The notes beneath the pieces are model-generated. The model was given only the letters and a program-made list of their open reading frames with translations. It did no database searches and was not told the DNA's origin. Below, one piece after another: positions 19,919-32,670 of a stretch of 64,000 nt of DNA. Source of the stretch: Sacculina carcini. Taxonomy: Eukaryota; Arthropoda; Thecostraca; Sacculinidae. The stretch spans positions 6,734,287-6,798,286 of the forward strand of contig OU696578.1 of assembly GCA_916048095.2 (NCBI GenBank), read 5' to 3'. Made by a program: the position numbers and the translations under genes. Position 1 is the first letter of the stretch; every line of letters begins with the position of its first letter.

Positions 19919-22900
19919 TCAGTCAATGAAGTCATACGGGAAAGTACCATAATCGGGAAGGACCCTGCGTTTGCTGGAAACTAACCTATTAATTTTTCCT
20001 CTCCCACCGTAATTATTTTGAAATCTACAGTTTTTTTTAACTGTCGAAAGGGGACTTTGATTGTGGACCCAGGCGCCTCTAACAGGGATCGGAAAGCGTC
20101 CAAGGAAATAAGCTGCTGCGTGTCGTGTGTTTGTGTGATGCCGCGCATTTTTACTGTAGTCTTGGTTCGCCCGTCTGGTGTGTGTAGAGTAAAAGCGTAA
20201 TTTTTGGGAGACAGACAGACTATATGAGAAATATAGCTGCCTGCCCCGAAACAAGTCAGTTCGTCAGTCATGTCGCCGAGAAAGTGTGATGTGTGTATGC
20301 GCGGCATTTCTGGTGATGCTTTGTAAATGACTGAATCTGTGTCACAGTATATTAGCTGAAAGGATTAAGGCGTTGCAGGAAAGAGTAAAGATAAAGTTGG
20401 GATTGGCAAGTGACAAAAGCAGCAAGGATGATGTTAGTTTTAAGCGGACCGGCCACAGTCTTGTCTTGTCGATGTGAATACGTCAGCCTCCATACATCGT
20501 GCATTATGATGTCCCCCTCACTATCGTCAGCCCCCGATATGAGGTCACACGCGGAGACCTCCATGTCGGGATCCTCCAGCAGATCGTAAACACGACGCAT
20601 GGAAGTGACGTATTCAGTCTGCCCCAGGTTTGCGCGATGAGCCAGCTTGCCCCACTGGCTGTTGAGGCACAATTTGGCCACAGCTCTCAGGCCCGGATTC
20701 CTCTCAATGGCCGGCAGGGTTATACCCTTACGCGCTTCGAGAGTCTGTCGGTAGTCAAGTCGGTCGTCGTCAGTCTGCACGTGAGCGGGATAACCCTCGG
20801 CGCCGAACTTGAGGGCGTAAAACTTGTTTACATATTGTGCAAACAGTCCGCCTGCCTCGCCGTCGTTGAGCTGTGTGGTGTTGGCAAAGTGCCAGAACTC
20901 GTGGATGGAAGTGAGCCGATACCCCAACCCCAAAGCTTTTGCTACTTCCAGCCACACCCAGCTGGAAGTGAGACTGCGCTCCTCGTCCGAATGGTGACAC
21001 GGCGGCGACCTCGTGGTGAAATTGCCACCGATATCCTGCTCGGTACATGTTCTACACAGGGTGAACATGAGGCGGTCGTTGATGCGTGCGGGAAGGGCGG
21101 GAACGAGAAGATTCTGTGGAGGGAGAATTGTGCAATAAATGATGCCGAAATATTTGTGAAAATCTGTGATGGGAGGACGTAAAATGTGAGAAGGATGACC
21201 AAGGGGAAATTTGCCGTTTTCAAGGATGTAAGGATACAAGGAGCACACATCAACGTACTCGATCCGCTCGTCACCAGCACATTCGGCATAGTGACGAAAC
21301 ACCTCTGTTCGCCCTCCGTAGATCGCGTCCCGAACATTCATCGGCGGCAAGACTTGCACTGCTTCGGCGCGACAACGTTGGTCGTCATCGTCTCGAAGCA
21401 GTGCATCAAATTCACACTCCCAGATGGTGATGAGAGTTGTGTCGGGTCGGGCTCGCAGTATCGCCAGACGAGCCATGGTGCCATCATATAGATGGCGCGT
21501 TGATGGAGCCCCACTGTTCATCACACAGCGACAGTTTTTGCTGGCGCAGAGACACTTACCAGAATGCCGATGACCATGAAAAAAAACCGAGAAACTCGAA
21601 AAGCAGGTGTTGGTCTCCCACTTTGGCATAGCCGTCCACTTTGTACGACCCAATACGCACCTCACCAGAGTTCAATGCGTGCTGGATATTGATGTCGCGA
21701 GACGACGCCTCCAGTTCCAGCCACTGGATCGATTTCTTCGAGTAGTTGCCACATGGTCGGTAGTGCTCATGGCTCGGTATCAACGCGACGCTTTCTTTGC
21801 GCAAAAACTTTTGACGCCACACCTCATGACACGCAGATGGAAGCGTGATGCTCTGAAATGGGTCCACCTCAGTCACCTCGATGAATTGTTGGCGGAAACG
21901 CATACTACCGAGACGAAGTACATTGACATCGTCGCGGCAGTACGCTCCCATATCCTGGCACAGGTCATACTGCCGGCCCACCTGCGAGGCATGCCAAGTG
22001 AGAAACTCGGCGTGCTGTTCGGTGGACATGCGACCCGGGTCGAAAATATCGGCTGAAGGAAGAGGACCTACATAATTTTGATTGTCCGTAGTGTTGAGGA
22101 GGTGAGGGAAGAAACCTTTACGGACAGGAATGTTGAACGTTTTGGAAAATTTCGCGAGAGGCATAGGAAGGAAACTGAATGAATCAATTAAATGGAGTTT
22201 GGAGTTGGAGAAGCGCATGGAGAGGATTTTTCAGCCGTTCATGATTAGGTCTGACACCACACCTTGGTTCAGCGCGTAATTGGCAACAATGTTGTTGTCA
22301 TAACCTTGGACATAATGGGCAATGGCTTTCGCGTCCTTGAACGTGAAAAGCCACTGACCAAAGTCTTGTCTTGTCGTTGGGCCAGAGAACACATGTTCGT
22401 GCTGCTCTGTCCCATAGTCAGTGCATGGCCGGTCAATGCGATCAAAGCAGGACTCACAACATACGTGTGCGACACAATGATTGGGTATGTGAAGGCTGGT
22501 GCTGGTGTCAATCATACACTCAAAGTCGTAAAAGATATAGATTTGTTTTTTGTTAACAGAAGAAGGATGCGAAGGCTGGAGAAAGCAACGATGGACGTCT
22601 TCCGCACCTATGAGCTCGTGGTTCGTGACTCGTTCACGACAGTAAGGGCATATGTGAGTGCCACAGAAATGGCGATTTTTGCTATACGATTTGTAAAGCA
22701 CATCACCACATCTGCGACACCCGCGCCGCACCTTACAGCGTGATTGTTTGTGAGCCGCGAAACAGGAGCTGGAAATGAAATCTAAACTACATTCGGGACA
22801 ATGGGTTAACGCACCTTCCCGCTAGCATCGATGAGGCGTTTCGCAGTCCTTGCAACCTCCGGCACAGGTATGTTTTCCGATGTGTACGTAGCGCGTTTGG

Positions 22901-23905
22901 CATTCCTCGCAAAAGTATGGAGTGTCGAGGAATGCCTTGATCTTGGTGATGACGTCGAAATGATGATGATGATGATAAAGATACAGATGATGATGTCCTG
23001 TGCCTGAAACACACACACACATGCCAATTAATGAAAATTGAATTATATGAATGCAAATCATTATCGCTAACGGAATATGTCTTCTAATTACTCACCGAAG
23101 GTTGCGCCGAGTCGCCCAAAGTGATCCGCCGAGTAGACATGGACCCGGTACTCCGACCACCCAGCCACCAGCTTTTGGAGCTCCCGCAAGCCCATGCTGG
23201 GCAGGGAAAAGTCTACCCCGGAATGTTCACACAATTCCCTGTCCTCAGACATGAAACTTGCGGGGTCCCTTGCCAGACGTTGCACACGCATTCGGACGGA
23301 GCTCGACGCGGTGTGATTCTCCGTAATGTACCTGGCAGCAACCAGTGCCCGAGGCAAACACTGTGTGCCAAGTACACGGAAGAAACAGTTCTTCCGGGAG
23401 AACCACGTGGCGAAATCGCCGGTGTTCTTGAGCCGCGCCGAGCCCTCCATTTCTTCGTCCGGGATGTCGTGCGGTGGACGTCTGGCAATATGCGTCACCT
23501 TGAGCACGAGACTGGAATTGTCGGTGATAAACGACGCGTTGGACTGCGCAATTTTTTCCAGTCTGTAATACAACATAAATTATTTTTAAACACTTGATGT
23601 AGTCAAGCGAAATCTTAACATATAATCAAATCAATATGCAATCTTGCTCACCTCTGCGCCAAGAGTGACGCCGTGAAATCTTTGGCTGGTCGGGGTACCA
23701 CGTAGGTGTCATGCTTGAAGGCGACGTTCGACAGAGTGACGCCTACCAGGTCCTCAGGATGCACACCCTCCTTGATGGTTTTGATGAGGGTGTCCATTCT
23801 CGTTTCGATCGAGCGGATGCATTGTCGGATGTCGTCGGGTCGTGTCAGAGGCGACGAAAATATCGAAAACTTGTAACACGCCTCAGCAAGCTTCGTTTCA
23901 ATGTA
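19919..23905 (-). pseudogene. Polinton protein-primed DNA polymerase B, with introns (unit A)
   Basis: The largest Polinton gene, recognisable along its length. The N-terminal region is at 23088-23905 and a zinc-binding stretch (FCEECQTRY) at 22822-23003. The exonuclease motif FYDFEC and HYVQGYDNNIVANY lie at 22231-22731. The protein-primed-type spacer with KTFNIPVRKGFFPHLLN is at 21556-22218. Polymerase motifs DVCSLYPYI and LCLNSQWGK lie in 20352-21665, and YCDTDS with the C-terminus in 19919-20350. Two short introns with GT-AG borders are visible at 23563-23651 and 23004-23095. It replicates the element DNA. The gene is broken in several places. Confidence 0.88.
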
Positions 23906-24083
23906 TCAGCGTGAAACATTCATTAATGCTAGTGACTACCCTGATTTTGTAATCAACAATGTCGTGATGGTGATTGCGCTATCAGCAAATTAGTCATCAA
24001 CGTCGTCTGCATAGCTAATTCAGAAATTGAATAACCGACAGGGTGCATGTGTGAACTTGAGCAAAAATATTTTCGCGCAAACT

Positions 24084-24118
24084 TGTGAGTGTGTGTGTGT
24101 GTGTGTGTATGTGTGTGT
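24084..24118. repeat. GT microsatellite (unit A)
   Basis: A (GT)n run interrupted once by AT, between the polymerase start and the Penelope insertion. The 280 bases around it hold no gene. Confidence 0.85.
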
Positions 24119-24360
24119 AAATTAAAGTAAATTGCTTTATTGTACTCCAATTAGTTGACTTTTCAGTACAATTGCAATCAATCAATCAATGAATATATAT
24201 ATATATATATACTTAGATCCAAAATGTATGGAGTACTCACATGTCTGGTGGATATATGATAGAAGTTTAACTTCAACTTATATCATATATATATATATAT
24301 ATATATTTGAAGTTTTCGACATATATGAAGAAAGAAAAGAAAACACAAATGACTGCCACT

Positions 24361-24400
24361 CTTTGTCAAACGTTTCGGTCTTGAGACCTTCGTCAGTGAC
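24361..24400 (-). ncRNA. Hammerhead-like ribozyme motif in Penelope 3' region (unit A)
   Basis: On the - strand: GTCA, CTGACGA, A, GGTC, TCAA, GACC, GAAAC, GTT, TGAC. CTGACGA and GAAA are the conserved hammerhead core. GGTC/GACC forms helix II, AC/GT a very short helix III, and GTCA/TGAC helix I. One extra A after the core departs from the usual form. Hammerheads with tiny helix III are a known trait of Penelope-like elements. Activity is not shown. Confidence 0.55.
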
Positions 24401-24433
24401 TATAAACAGATCAGTGATTCAAATGCAAAACCG

Positions 24434-25533
24434 TTAGTGATATCTCCATATTGTGCTACATATATGACAAAACCTCGTGACTATTTCCTCACTATTTAAT
24501 TGATTATGTGAATTTAATCCTGTTGTTGGTACCAGCATGTAGTTTGTTCTCTTCAATATAGTGTTCACTTGTCTGCACTCCTTTGATTCTGGAACGATTA
24601 TCATGTCCTTATTTGTATTGAGTGCACACTTTTTTCTTTGATGTATTTTTGCGCTTTCCTTTTGCATTTGATTATGAATGCTGATGTGTATTTCAAATCC
24701 TGGAATATTTGTATGATCTTTTTCATTTCATTACTGAGCTTTTCGGAACTACATATTCTCAAAGCCCTTAAGAACTCTCCTATAATCATTCCTGATTTCA
24801 TTGACTCTGAATGACACGACAAGGCATGAATTTTGTCATTTTCGGCAGTCGGTTTCCTGTATACATCAAATACCATTTGACCATTTGCGTTGGATATTAG
24901 CACATCGAGAAATGGAATTTTTTCTTCTTTTTCATACTCTATTGTGAATTGTACATTTTCGCACACCCTGTTGAGCTCGTTCAACTTGATATTTAAATCA
25001 ATCGATATTGGCGCAATTACGAGCACGTCATCTACGTATCTAAGCCATACCGCTTCTTTTCCTATGATGTTACGATACTGAGACATTTCGAGATTTTCCA
25101 TGTACAGATTGGCTAGAATAGGACTCAGCGGTGAGCCCATTGCGAGTCCACTGTTCTGCGGGTATTCCTCGTTCTGGAACGTAAAAGCGTTGAAATTCGA
25201 ACACAACTTTAATAATTCAACGAACTGTTTTTTGGCAATAGGTAGGTCTATGTTGAACTCATTTATTGCACGTTCCAACACTCTCATCGCATCCATATTA
25301 TCTACGTTCGTGTATAGTGATTTGACGTCAAAACTCGCCATAGTCTTATCCACTGTATTTATACTTTGCAATCTACGCAGGAGATCGCCCGAATTTCTTA
25401 TGTGAGAATCGCTTAGACGGCCTAGAAGTGGTGTTAAGTATGTTGCAAGACATTTCGCAAGTCTGTGTGGAGCGCGTCCTACGCATGATGTGTTCGGTCT
25501 GATCGGAACTCCCTTTTTATGAAGTTTTGGCAA
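24434..25533 (-). pseudogene. Penelope reverse transcriptase, partial (unit A)
   Basis: Reads LPKLHKKGVPIRP, MASFDVKSLYTNV, GLAMGSPLSPILANLYME, LRYVDDVLVI and KIPFLDVLI, the palm and thumb motifs of Penelope-like RTs, which are close to telomerase. After residues matching VPTTGL the sequence leaves the coding similarity seen in the + copy. One frame change lies near 24600-24667, where the two open segments overlap. With no N-terminal part and no endonuclease this copy is dead. Confidence 0.88.
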
Positions 25534-25602
25534 ACAACAACAACAACAAACCATGTATTTGGTATAGCGCACAAATTTGCAAAGGCGCGAAAACGTACAA
25601 CA
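25534..25602 (-). mobile_element. LINE A 3' end only (cut by unit junction)
   Basis: Starts with the TTG-type tail (CAA on +) and matches 42538-42605. The rest of this LINE is missing because unit B begins at 25604. Confidence 0.85.
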
Positions 25603-25811
25603 AAGTAGAAGGCCGATACACTTTGTCACATTTGTTTACTTAGGCCCCTCCCCCTCTGACGTCATTTTTTTGTTTTTGTTTTTTTGCCTCAACCTGACCT
25701 AACCCAACCCAACCTAACCCAACCTAACCTAACCCGACCCGACCTAACCCAGCCTAACCTAACTTTTTCTTTATACTATACCTAACCTAACTTTTTTATG
25801 TATTCTAAATA

Positions 25812-25892
25812 TACATACCTGACGGGTTTCGAACCGTGGTCCTCGCGTCTGCAAGCCAGCGTCTGCTGAGATCGGCCACAGCAGCGTTTTAC
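25812..25892 (-). repeat. tRNA-like element inside Polinton terminus (unit B)
   Basis: Copy of 8815-8895. Confidence 0.5.
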
Positions 25893-25952
25893 AGGTGATG
25901 TGTAATAGGTGTATATATAGCGCTTGCTGCTGGAACTAGACATATTTGATTC

Positions 25953-26407
25953 TTTAGCGCCACATTTGTCTCTAAATTATTTTATTTGTCTCTTTAGCGC
26001 CACATTTGTCTCTAAATTATTTTATTTGTATCTTTAGCGCCACATTTGTCTCTAAATTATTTTATTTGTCTCTTTAGCGCCACAGTTGTCTCAAAATTAT
26101 TTTATTTTTCTCTTTAGCGCCACATTTGTCTCTAAAATATTTTATTTGTCTCTTTAGCGCCACATTTGTCTCTAAATTAATTTATGTGTGTCTTTAGCGC
26201 CACATTTGTCTCTAAATTATTTTATTTGTCTCTTTAGCGCCACAGTTGTCTCTAGAAAAATTATTTGTCTCTTTAGCGCCACATTTGTCTCTAAATTATT
26301 TTATTTGTCTCTTTAGCGCCACATTTGTCTCTAAATTATTTTTTTTGTCTCTTTAGCGCCACATTTGTCTCTAAATTATTGTATTTGTCTCTTTAGCGCC
26401 ACATTTG
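25953..26407. repeat. 40-bp minisatellite (unit B)
   Basis: Copy of 8953-9411 with the same order of variant units, which shows duplication of the whole array and not independent growth. Confidence 0.92.
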
Positions 26408-27247
26408 TATTTTTTTCTTATTCTTTATTCTATGTATTCTTTATTCTATACATAACCTAATTCGACCCAACTGTTAGAATTTCACGAAGGAATATGACAG
26501 ATGAACGGAAACAACTTTATTGAACGTACTCCAAACTCAATTTTAACTCCTTATTTCAACACACTCTCACAATATAAACTTCCACACGCACTCTCGCAAT
26601 ACAATCTGCACACTCTCACAATATAAACTTCCACACGCACCCTCGCAATACAAATTATATCAACTTACATAGAGATGATGCGCTTATAATTGACAATATG
26701 AACAAAGGTGGTTTGTGAAAATCGTCCTCTCACGGGACGGTCACCGGCGAAGTCGTCACTGCCGCCCGTACCCTTGATGTGGTAGACAGAAGTAGAGTAA
26801 CGTACCAATGTTGACAATATCGAACAAGTTGACAATAAGGTACCACAAGCGATCCAGATCAAGCGATCAAGTTGAAATTTGTTGACAATAGATTAGTTGA
26901 AAATTGAATGAGTTGACAATGAAAAATGACAATTGAAGTTTGACCGGTTTACACACTCCAAGACAACCAACCACAATTCCCTTTCATGCGCCAAACATTG
27001 TATATCGCGATCCACTCGGATATTTTGTGACGTCATATAAGTTCAATAAATAGGAGTTGAATGGAAATCATATCTGAAAGCTGTGAAAGGAAATTAAATA
27101 TGAAATTAAGAGACGGAATAAATTGGGAATGAGTTGAAATGATACTTTTGAAGAGAATTTCCACACCCTCCCCACACAAAAAAGGAGTTATGTAGAAAAA
27201 TTGAGCAATTGGTGTCTCATAGACCCATTCACTGAAACAATTGGAAG

Positions 27248-28039
27248 TTAGAGTTGGTCTGCGTCAATCAGACCTTTGACGAGTTGACCCTGCCTGACCG
27301 CGGCGTCTCGCCTAGGTCGGGCGGGCGTCGTAGTTTTTTCTGATCTTTGTTGCGACACCGGAGGTGAACTACCGCTGTGTGTTGCCTGTTTCTCCAAGGG
27401 ATATAGATGTTTGATTGAGTAATGAGCAGAGGCATTGTGCGGCACCTTAATGACTGCACTGCGCACCTTGCCATCATCACCGTAAACAAGTCTCACGACA
27501 CGTCCCATTAACCAATGCACTCTCGGTCTACCCTTCGTGTTCACAAGAACAATATCATCGATTCTGATTCTGTTTGTCCAGTCAGCTTCATGAACATCAC
27601 GACTGGTCTCTCTCAGACTTAGAAGGTAAGACGAGTACCACATTGCCTTGAAATTCTCAAACAATTTGACCTGACGCTGAAATGTTTCATTGAGTTCTTT
27701 CTGTGTTGGATTGACGGCATCATGTGGAGACCACAATGTATCAGCGGCACCGACATTATTCACCAACTGCAGGTGAGGGCTTGTGTGAATCTTCAACATC
27801 ATGTTCGGCGTCAGAGCGACGATTTCGTCAATCTCTGAGAACAAATATGTTATCGGTCGTTTGTTGATGGCGTTTTGTATATCTGACAAATAAAGAATTA
27901 AATCGTTGAAAGTTATTTTCCGCTTGCCGATCGACTTGTATAGACACTGTTTAAGTGTACGAATCTGGCGTTCGTATATGTCTCCAGCCCAACTTGCATA
28001 TGCTGGGATAGTATCATGTCGGATACAGTGATTGGTCAA
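27248..28039 (-). pseudogene. BEL integrase C-terminal part with DUF5641 (unit B)
   Basis: Identical to 10249-11040. Confidence 0.85.
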
Positions 28040-28174
28040 GTGAGATCTGAATTAATCGAATATCGAAGAATCCTTGAGAAACGCAAGTCCCGCCTTGAAA
28101 TACGATGCGTTATCAGAATATACAGACTCTGGAATGACATGTGAATTACAAAATCGCTTAAAGGATTCAACAAA

Positions 28175-28816
28175 CTACTTTGCCGTTAAATCATGAACAA
28201 CTTCTATATGCACTGCGCGAATTGCCATACACGTATAGAGAGCCACATACACCTTGGTTGAACCACCAGAAGAATCGAACACATGCAATGGTCCTGTGTA
28301 ATCCACCGCTGTGTCAAGGAACGGTTTGATGAGACGCAATCTTTCCCTAGGCAGATTGGTTAACTTGGGGTATTGAAATGCGAAGGCATTGAGCTTCGTA
28401 CACGTGACAAACATTCCGATAATCGACTTTACTACTTGTCTTCCCGACGGAATCCAGTAACCCTGTTGTCTCACATGTGCTAGTGTAGTGCCTATCCCCA
28501 AATGTTTGCATTTGACATGAGAATCTTCGACGATGAGGCGAGTCAGATGATGATGTTTGTCCAACAATATAGGATTCAATACACCATAGCTATATGTGTT
28601 GAGACGGTTAATTCGACCTTTAGCTCTCAAAATTCCATTTTCGTCTACAAATAAGTTGAGGTCCCGTATTAACGGCGTTACTTTTCCTTCACCCGTAGTC
28701 AGGTACAACAATTCTTGATGAAACGAATCCGCTTGCATGTCTCTGATCAGCAGATGTATAGGTCTGTGTGAGGCCACTTCTTTGCGCCTTAAACGATTTA
28801 CAATACGCAAAATCAA
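28175..28816 (-). pseudogene. BEL integrase, N-terminal part (unit B)
   Basis: Identical to 11176-11817. Confidence 0.85.
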
Positions 28817-28840
28817 TCGAATAATGCGTAAGAGCTTGAT

Positions 28841-30595
28841 CTAAGTGGAGTAACGAGTCGCGTCCATCAGGCGCTCTTGAATGTTCGGCTTAGTGTGTGT
28901 CACTGTTCCATTGTGACACTGTACTGCACGACAATTCGAAGAATATGAACTGATTGTTGGGTCGCTCAAAAACTCGGGACCCTTGAGCCAAAACAGCAAG
29001 TGCTTGTTGAATTCTTTGAAAGTGATACCCCTCGTGACAAGATCTGCTGGGTTGCTCGCCGTTTCTACATATTGAAATTGAATATTGAAACCATTTTTGT
29101 TGAACTCTTCTTGCATGCTTTTCACCTCTCTAACTCGTTTGAGGGTGAATTTGTTTTTAGTATTGCACCCGGTGTCTATCCAATGTAGTACCATTTGGGC
29201 ATCAACCCAAATGTGAACGCTACCGACACGAGCAAAACAATGTGTCAAAAATGACGATGAAGACAACGCAAGATGAACAGCCAGTAGCTCTATCTGAGGA
29301 ATGCTTCTTTTGGCCGGTGCGATTCGTGACTTGGCAAATACTAATCCGCTCAAACTCTCGACTAAAGCATAACAACAAAACCCATAAGCATCTTGACTAC
29401 CGTCAGTAAAAATGTGCAGTTGGACTTCTTTCTCGTCCGCATCAACTACCATCCTCGGAAGAGGTATATCCTTGAGTAAACACAGTCCACAACGAATCTT
29501 TATCCAAGAGAGAGTCGACTCTTCCGATAACGCTTCATCCCATTCTACTCCCAGTTCCCACAGTTGTTTGGCAAACAGGCGACCTGTGATTGTTACAGGA
29601 ACCAACAATGACAGGGGGTCGTATATACGACTCACATCACTGAGAACCAACCGTTTAGTTGATGGTTTTGAGCTCAAGTTAAAAACCGATAGAGAAAACA
29701 AATCGTTTACTGGATCATATTGGTACCACAACAATTTTTCTGAAGCTTCTCCATGCTGAGTGTGCATTTCATCACTCACCATTTGCTCTCGCAATGAGGA
29801 ATCATTAGTTGTCCATGAACGCAAGTTAAATCCTGCTTCAGCCATAATGCGTCGTGCACCACGATAGACAGAGGCTAGTTTATCATTATTCGAAGTAGCG
29901 TATATCAAATTATCAACATAGAAATGTGTTTTCAACACATCAGCTACCTCGTTGAAAATGAAACCATTGAGGTGAAACATCAAAACACGAGACAATACGA
30001 AAGGGCTACAATTTAGTCCAAAAATCAATGTTCGAAATCGATACATTTTGATGACATTATTTTCTTCCCATAGGAAAGAAAACCGGTTCTTGTCTTCTTC
30101 GCTCTTAAGATAAATCTGTAAAAACGCCTTCTCAATATCGGCAACTACCGTGAACTTGGCATTTCTGAATTTCAAAATCAACTGAACCAAATTGTTCATC
30201 AAATCTACACCTTGGAAGCAAGCTTCATTGAGCGAAGGCTTAGATTTATCCGACTTATAACTGCAATTGAATACTGGTCGCAGTTTTGTGATGATTCGAT
30301 CGTCTTCTTTAACCACAGGATGATGTGGTATACACACAACACCTTGTTTACTCTCACATTGAATCTCTTCAATAACACCTAGTTGTCGCATGTTTTCGAA
30401 CACCTTGGTGTATTCTTCAACGAGTCCACTCTTCTTGAGTGACGTAATGACCCTTTTCAAACACGCCTTTGCGGCATGAAATGACGGCGGTACATCTTTG
30501 ATAGGTTCGGAAAACGGAATATCAACGAAATATTTTCCTCCGATCTTCTCAATGAATTGTCGAATCGTTCGATGAAAGTGTCGTCCACTATGCAC
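28841..30595 (-). pseudogene. BEL reverse transcriptase and RNase H (unit B)
   Basis: As 11842-13596, with one Ser/Leu difference between the copies and one silent change. Confidence 0.9.
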
Positions 30596-31566
30596 TTATA
30601 ATATTCAAGTCCAACACCTTCTAGCGTGAACATCTTAGTGAGTTCCTCGTCCAGGTACTGATCCACCATATCACGACACTGATCTTGGACACGATTGAGT
30701 ACAACATTGACAGATGTGGGTTGTTCATCAAACAACGTGGATTGAAGGCGGCCTTCACCTGATGGGGTCCTTCGCAAAACTGATGAACTCAAGTAGTTAA
30801 CGTCTCCAAATTGAACACGCCTATCAGGAACAACATAAGCGACGCCTTCCTTGATTGGTGTCGTCTGTAGTGGTGACAAATATCCCAAGAGATTTGCCCC
30901 CAGCAAACACTGAAATCCACTTATTCGATCATTTTGAATGTTTCGATAGAATGAATCTGCAAACTTAACGCCATCAGATTTCAAGTTTTGAATCAGATTG
31001 TACACACCTGGAACTTCATAGTCCAAATTCATGTCGCGGTCAACGAAGAATTCCGTGACCAAACTATGTTTTGGTGTCACGTGCACACCACAACGTGTGA
31101 CCCCAAATGATTTAGATTTCTGGCCTATGAAGGTACGCACTTCCAAACTGGTCTGTAGCTGAACAGTGAGGTCCAACCGATCTACCAGATCTTGACTGAT
31201 GTAAGATGCCTGCGATCCGGGATCTACCAGACAACGTACAATTTCTGAGTCCCCGTTCTCCTTGTACATTAGAACAGATATGGATGGTAGTAGCGAATCG
31301 CTGCCCGATGTGCTACTGTTAGTCAACAAGCAAAGATTGTTTGAAGTAATTCGACTGTTCTCTTGCTGACACAATGCTGTGATGCGTTTGGGACTTTGGC
31401 ATTTCACACATGGATACGAAAGACCATGTTTCTGAGCAGGACATTTCAACTCGTAATGAGTGCCTCTACACTTCGTGCACAACCCCAGTTGATTTAGACG
31501 TTTGATGCGCTTGTCAACCGTACTGTACACTTCGCACTGCACCATCGTATGCAACTCGCTACACAA
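30457..31566 (-). pseudogene. BEL zinc knuckle and protease region (unit B)
   Basis: Identical at the protein level to 13458-14567. Confidence 0.85.
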
Positions 31567-31635
31567 TTTACACGGTTTGGTCTTTGAAACACCTACTTGC
31601 GTCTTTGACGATGTCGGATTTGACTCTTGTTGGCT

Positions 31636-32670
31636 TCACACCCCAACATTGCGTAGACTTGTTGATTTGTCTCCCAATGTTGTATTGAACGACTGGACTG
31701 TGTAGCTTGCTGGCTGAGTATCAATCTGTTTCTCTCTGCTACCATGCCACTGTTTCTTTACAGACGCTTTGATTGCAGGATGCTTGGAATGATTGTCTTG
31801 TTTCTCGAGTGCACGTATGGTACGTGCCGAATGTTCCAACAGTTGACGTATTGACGGATAATCCGTGCCGAGTAACAGACTAAGCCTGAGTTTGAAATTG
31901 CTGGGCAGTTTCCTCATCAATAAGTGACTAAGCAGCTTGCAGCCCAGACTGTGGTCGTCCAGAGCATTCAGATTGTGATTTTGTAACTCATGAACCGTTG
32001 ATCGAACAATATGAATGAATTGCTGAAGAGATCTAAAATCAAACTCGGCATTAGCTCTCAGACTGGTAATTGTCTTCAACAAACGCTCAACTACAACATC
32101 TTCGTCCATATACTCCTTCTTGAGAAACTCTAACGTAGTGCTGTAGTTAGCATCGTGGTTTGAAAGATGTTTTATCATATCATACGCTTCACCACGCAAG
32201 TACGTTTTCAAATAGATCAGTTTGATGGAATCAGTGTATTCTGGTCTAGTACCGATCAAATCATCAAATAATCTTATGAAATCGCTGAACTGTGCGAAAT
32301 CGGAAGATCCACTGAACAGGGGCAACTTGACCTCCTGCGGTTTGACATGATTGATTTTCCCATTCGGTGACTCATTCGTTGTAGATCGCTTGAGGTGTGA
32401 TATGTGCTCCCTGACATTTAGTTGAAACTCAATCTGAGTGTTAATTTCCCTCAAGCATTCATTAGGTGATTTTGACGATTGAAGTATAGTGTTGATACCA
32501 TCGTTGAATGTCTCAAGGCGTTTCAACTTGTCGTTAACCCAGCTTAACTGTTCTGACACAAACGTTGGATCGTAATCGGAACTGTCCAATCTCGTCATGA
32601 GCATGTGAATTTCATGCTGAAGCACCTCTCGTTTTCGTAGTTGAGTGTCTAGTTCCGGTGGATTCACCAT
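31636..32670 (-). pseudogene. BEL gag (unit B)
   Basis: Identical at the protein level to 14637-15671. Confidence 0.85.

Larger units (their letters stand above)
24190..25533 (-). mobile_element. Penelope-like retroelement, 5'-truncated (unit A)
   Basis: Encodes a Penelope-type reverse transcriptase from LPKLHKKG onward. The 3' region holds AT repeats and a hammerhead-like motif (24361-24400). The upstream part of RT and the GIY-YIG endonuclease are absent from this copy. It is inserted into the Polinton and ends abruptly at the CAA/TTG repeat of a LINE 3' end. Confidence 0.88.
8600..25602. repeat. 17.0-kb direct tandem repeat, unit A
   Basis: Nearly identical to 25604-42605. Offsets drift only from 17,004 to 17,003 through short indels (for example five bases near 8635 and different AT-repeat lengths). 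Substitutions seen by eye are about five. The unit runs from the start of the Polinton left terminus, through the BEL element and the Polinton left half, to a Penelope fragment and 69 bases of a LINE 3' end. Confidence 0.95.

Noticed and set aside
20499-21182. 227-residue + strand reading frame
   Set aside because: It is the antisense of the polymerase B palm region, with no family similarity.
16891-24185. A free virus genome, given the ATPase, polymerase B and protease
   Set aside because: The gene set with a retroviral-type integrase and long inverted repeats, nested insertions and breaks is that of an integrated Polinton fossil.
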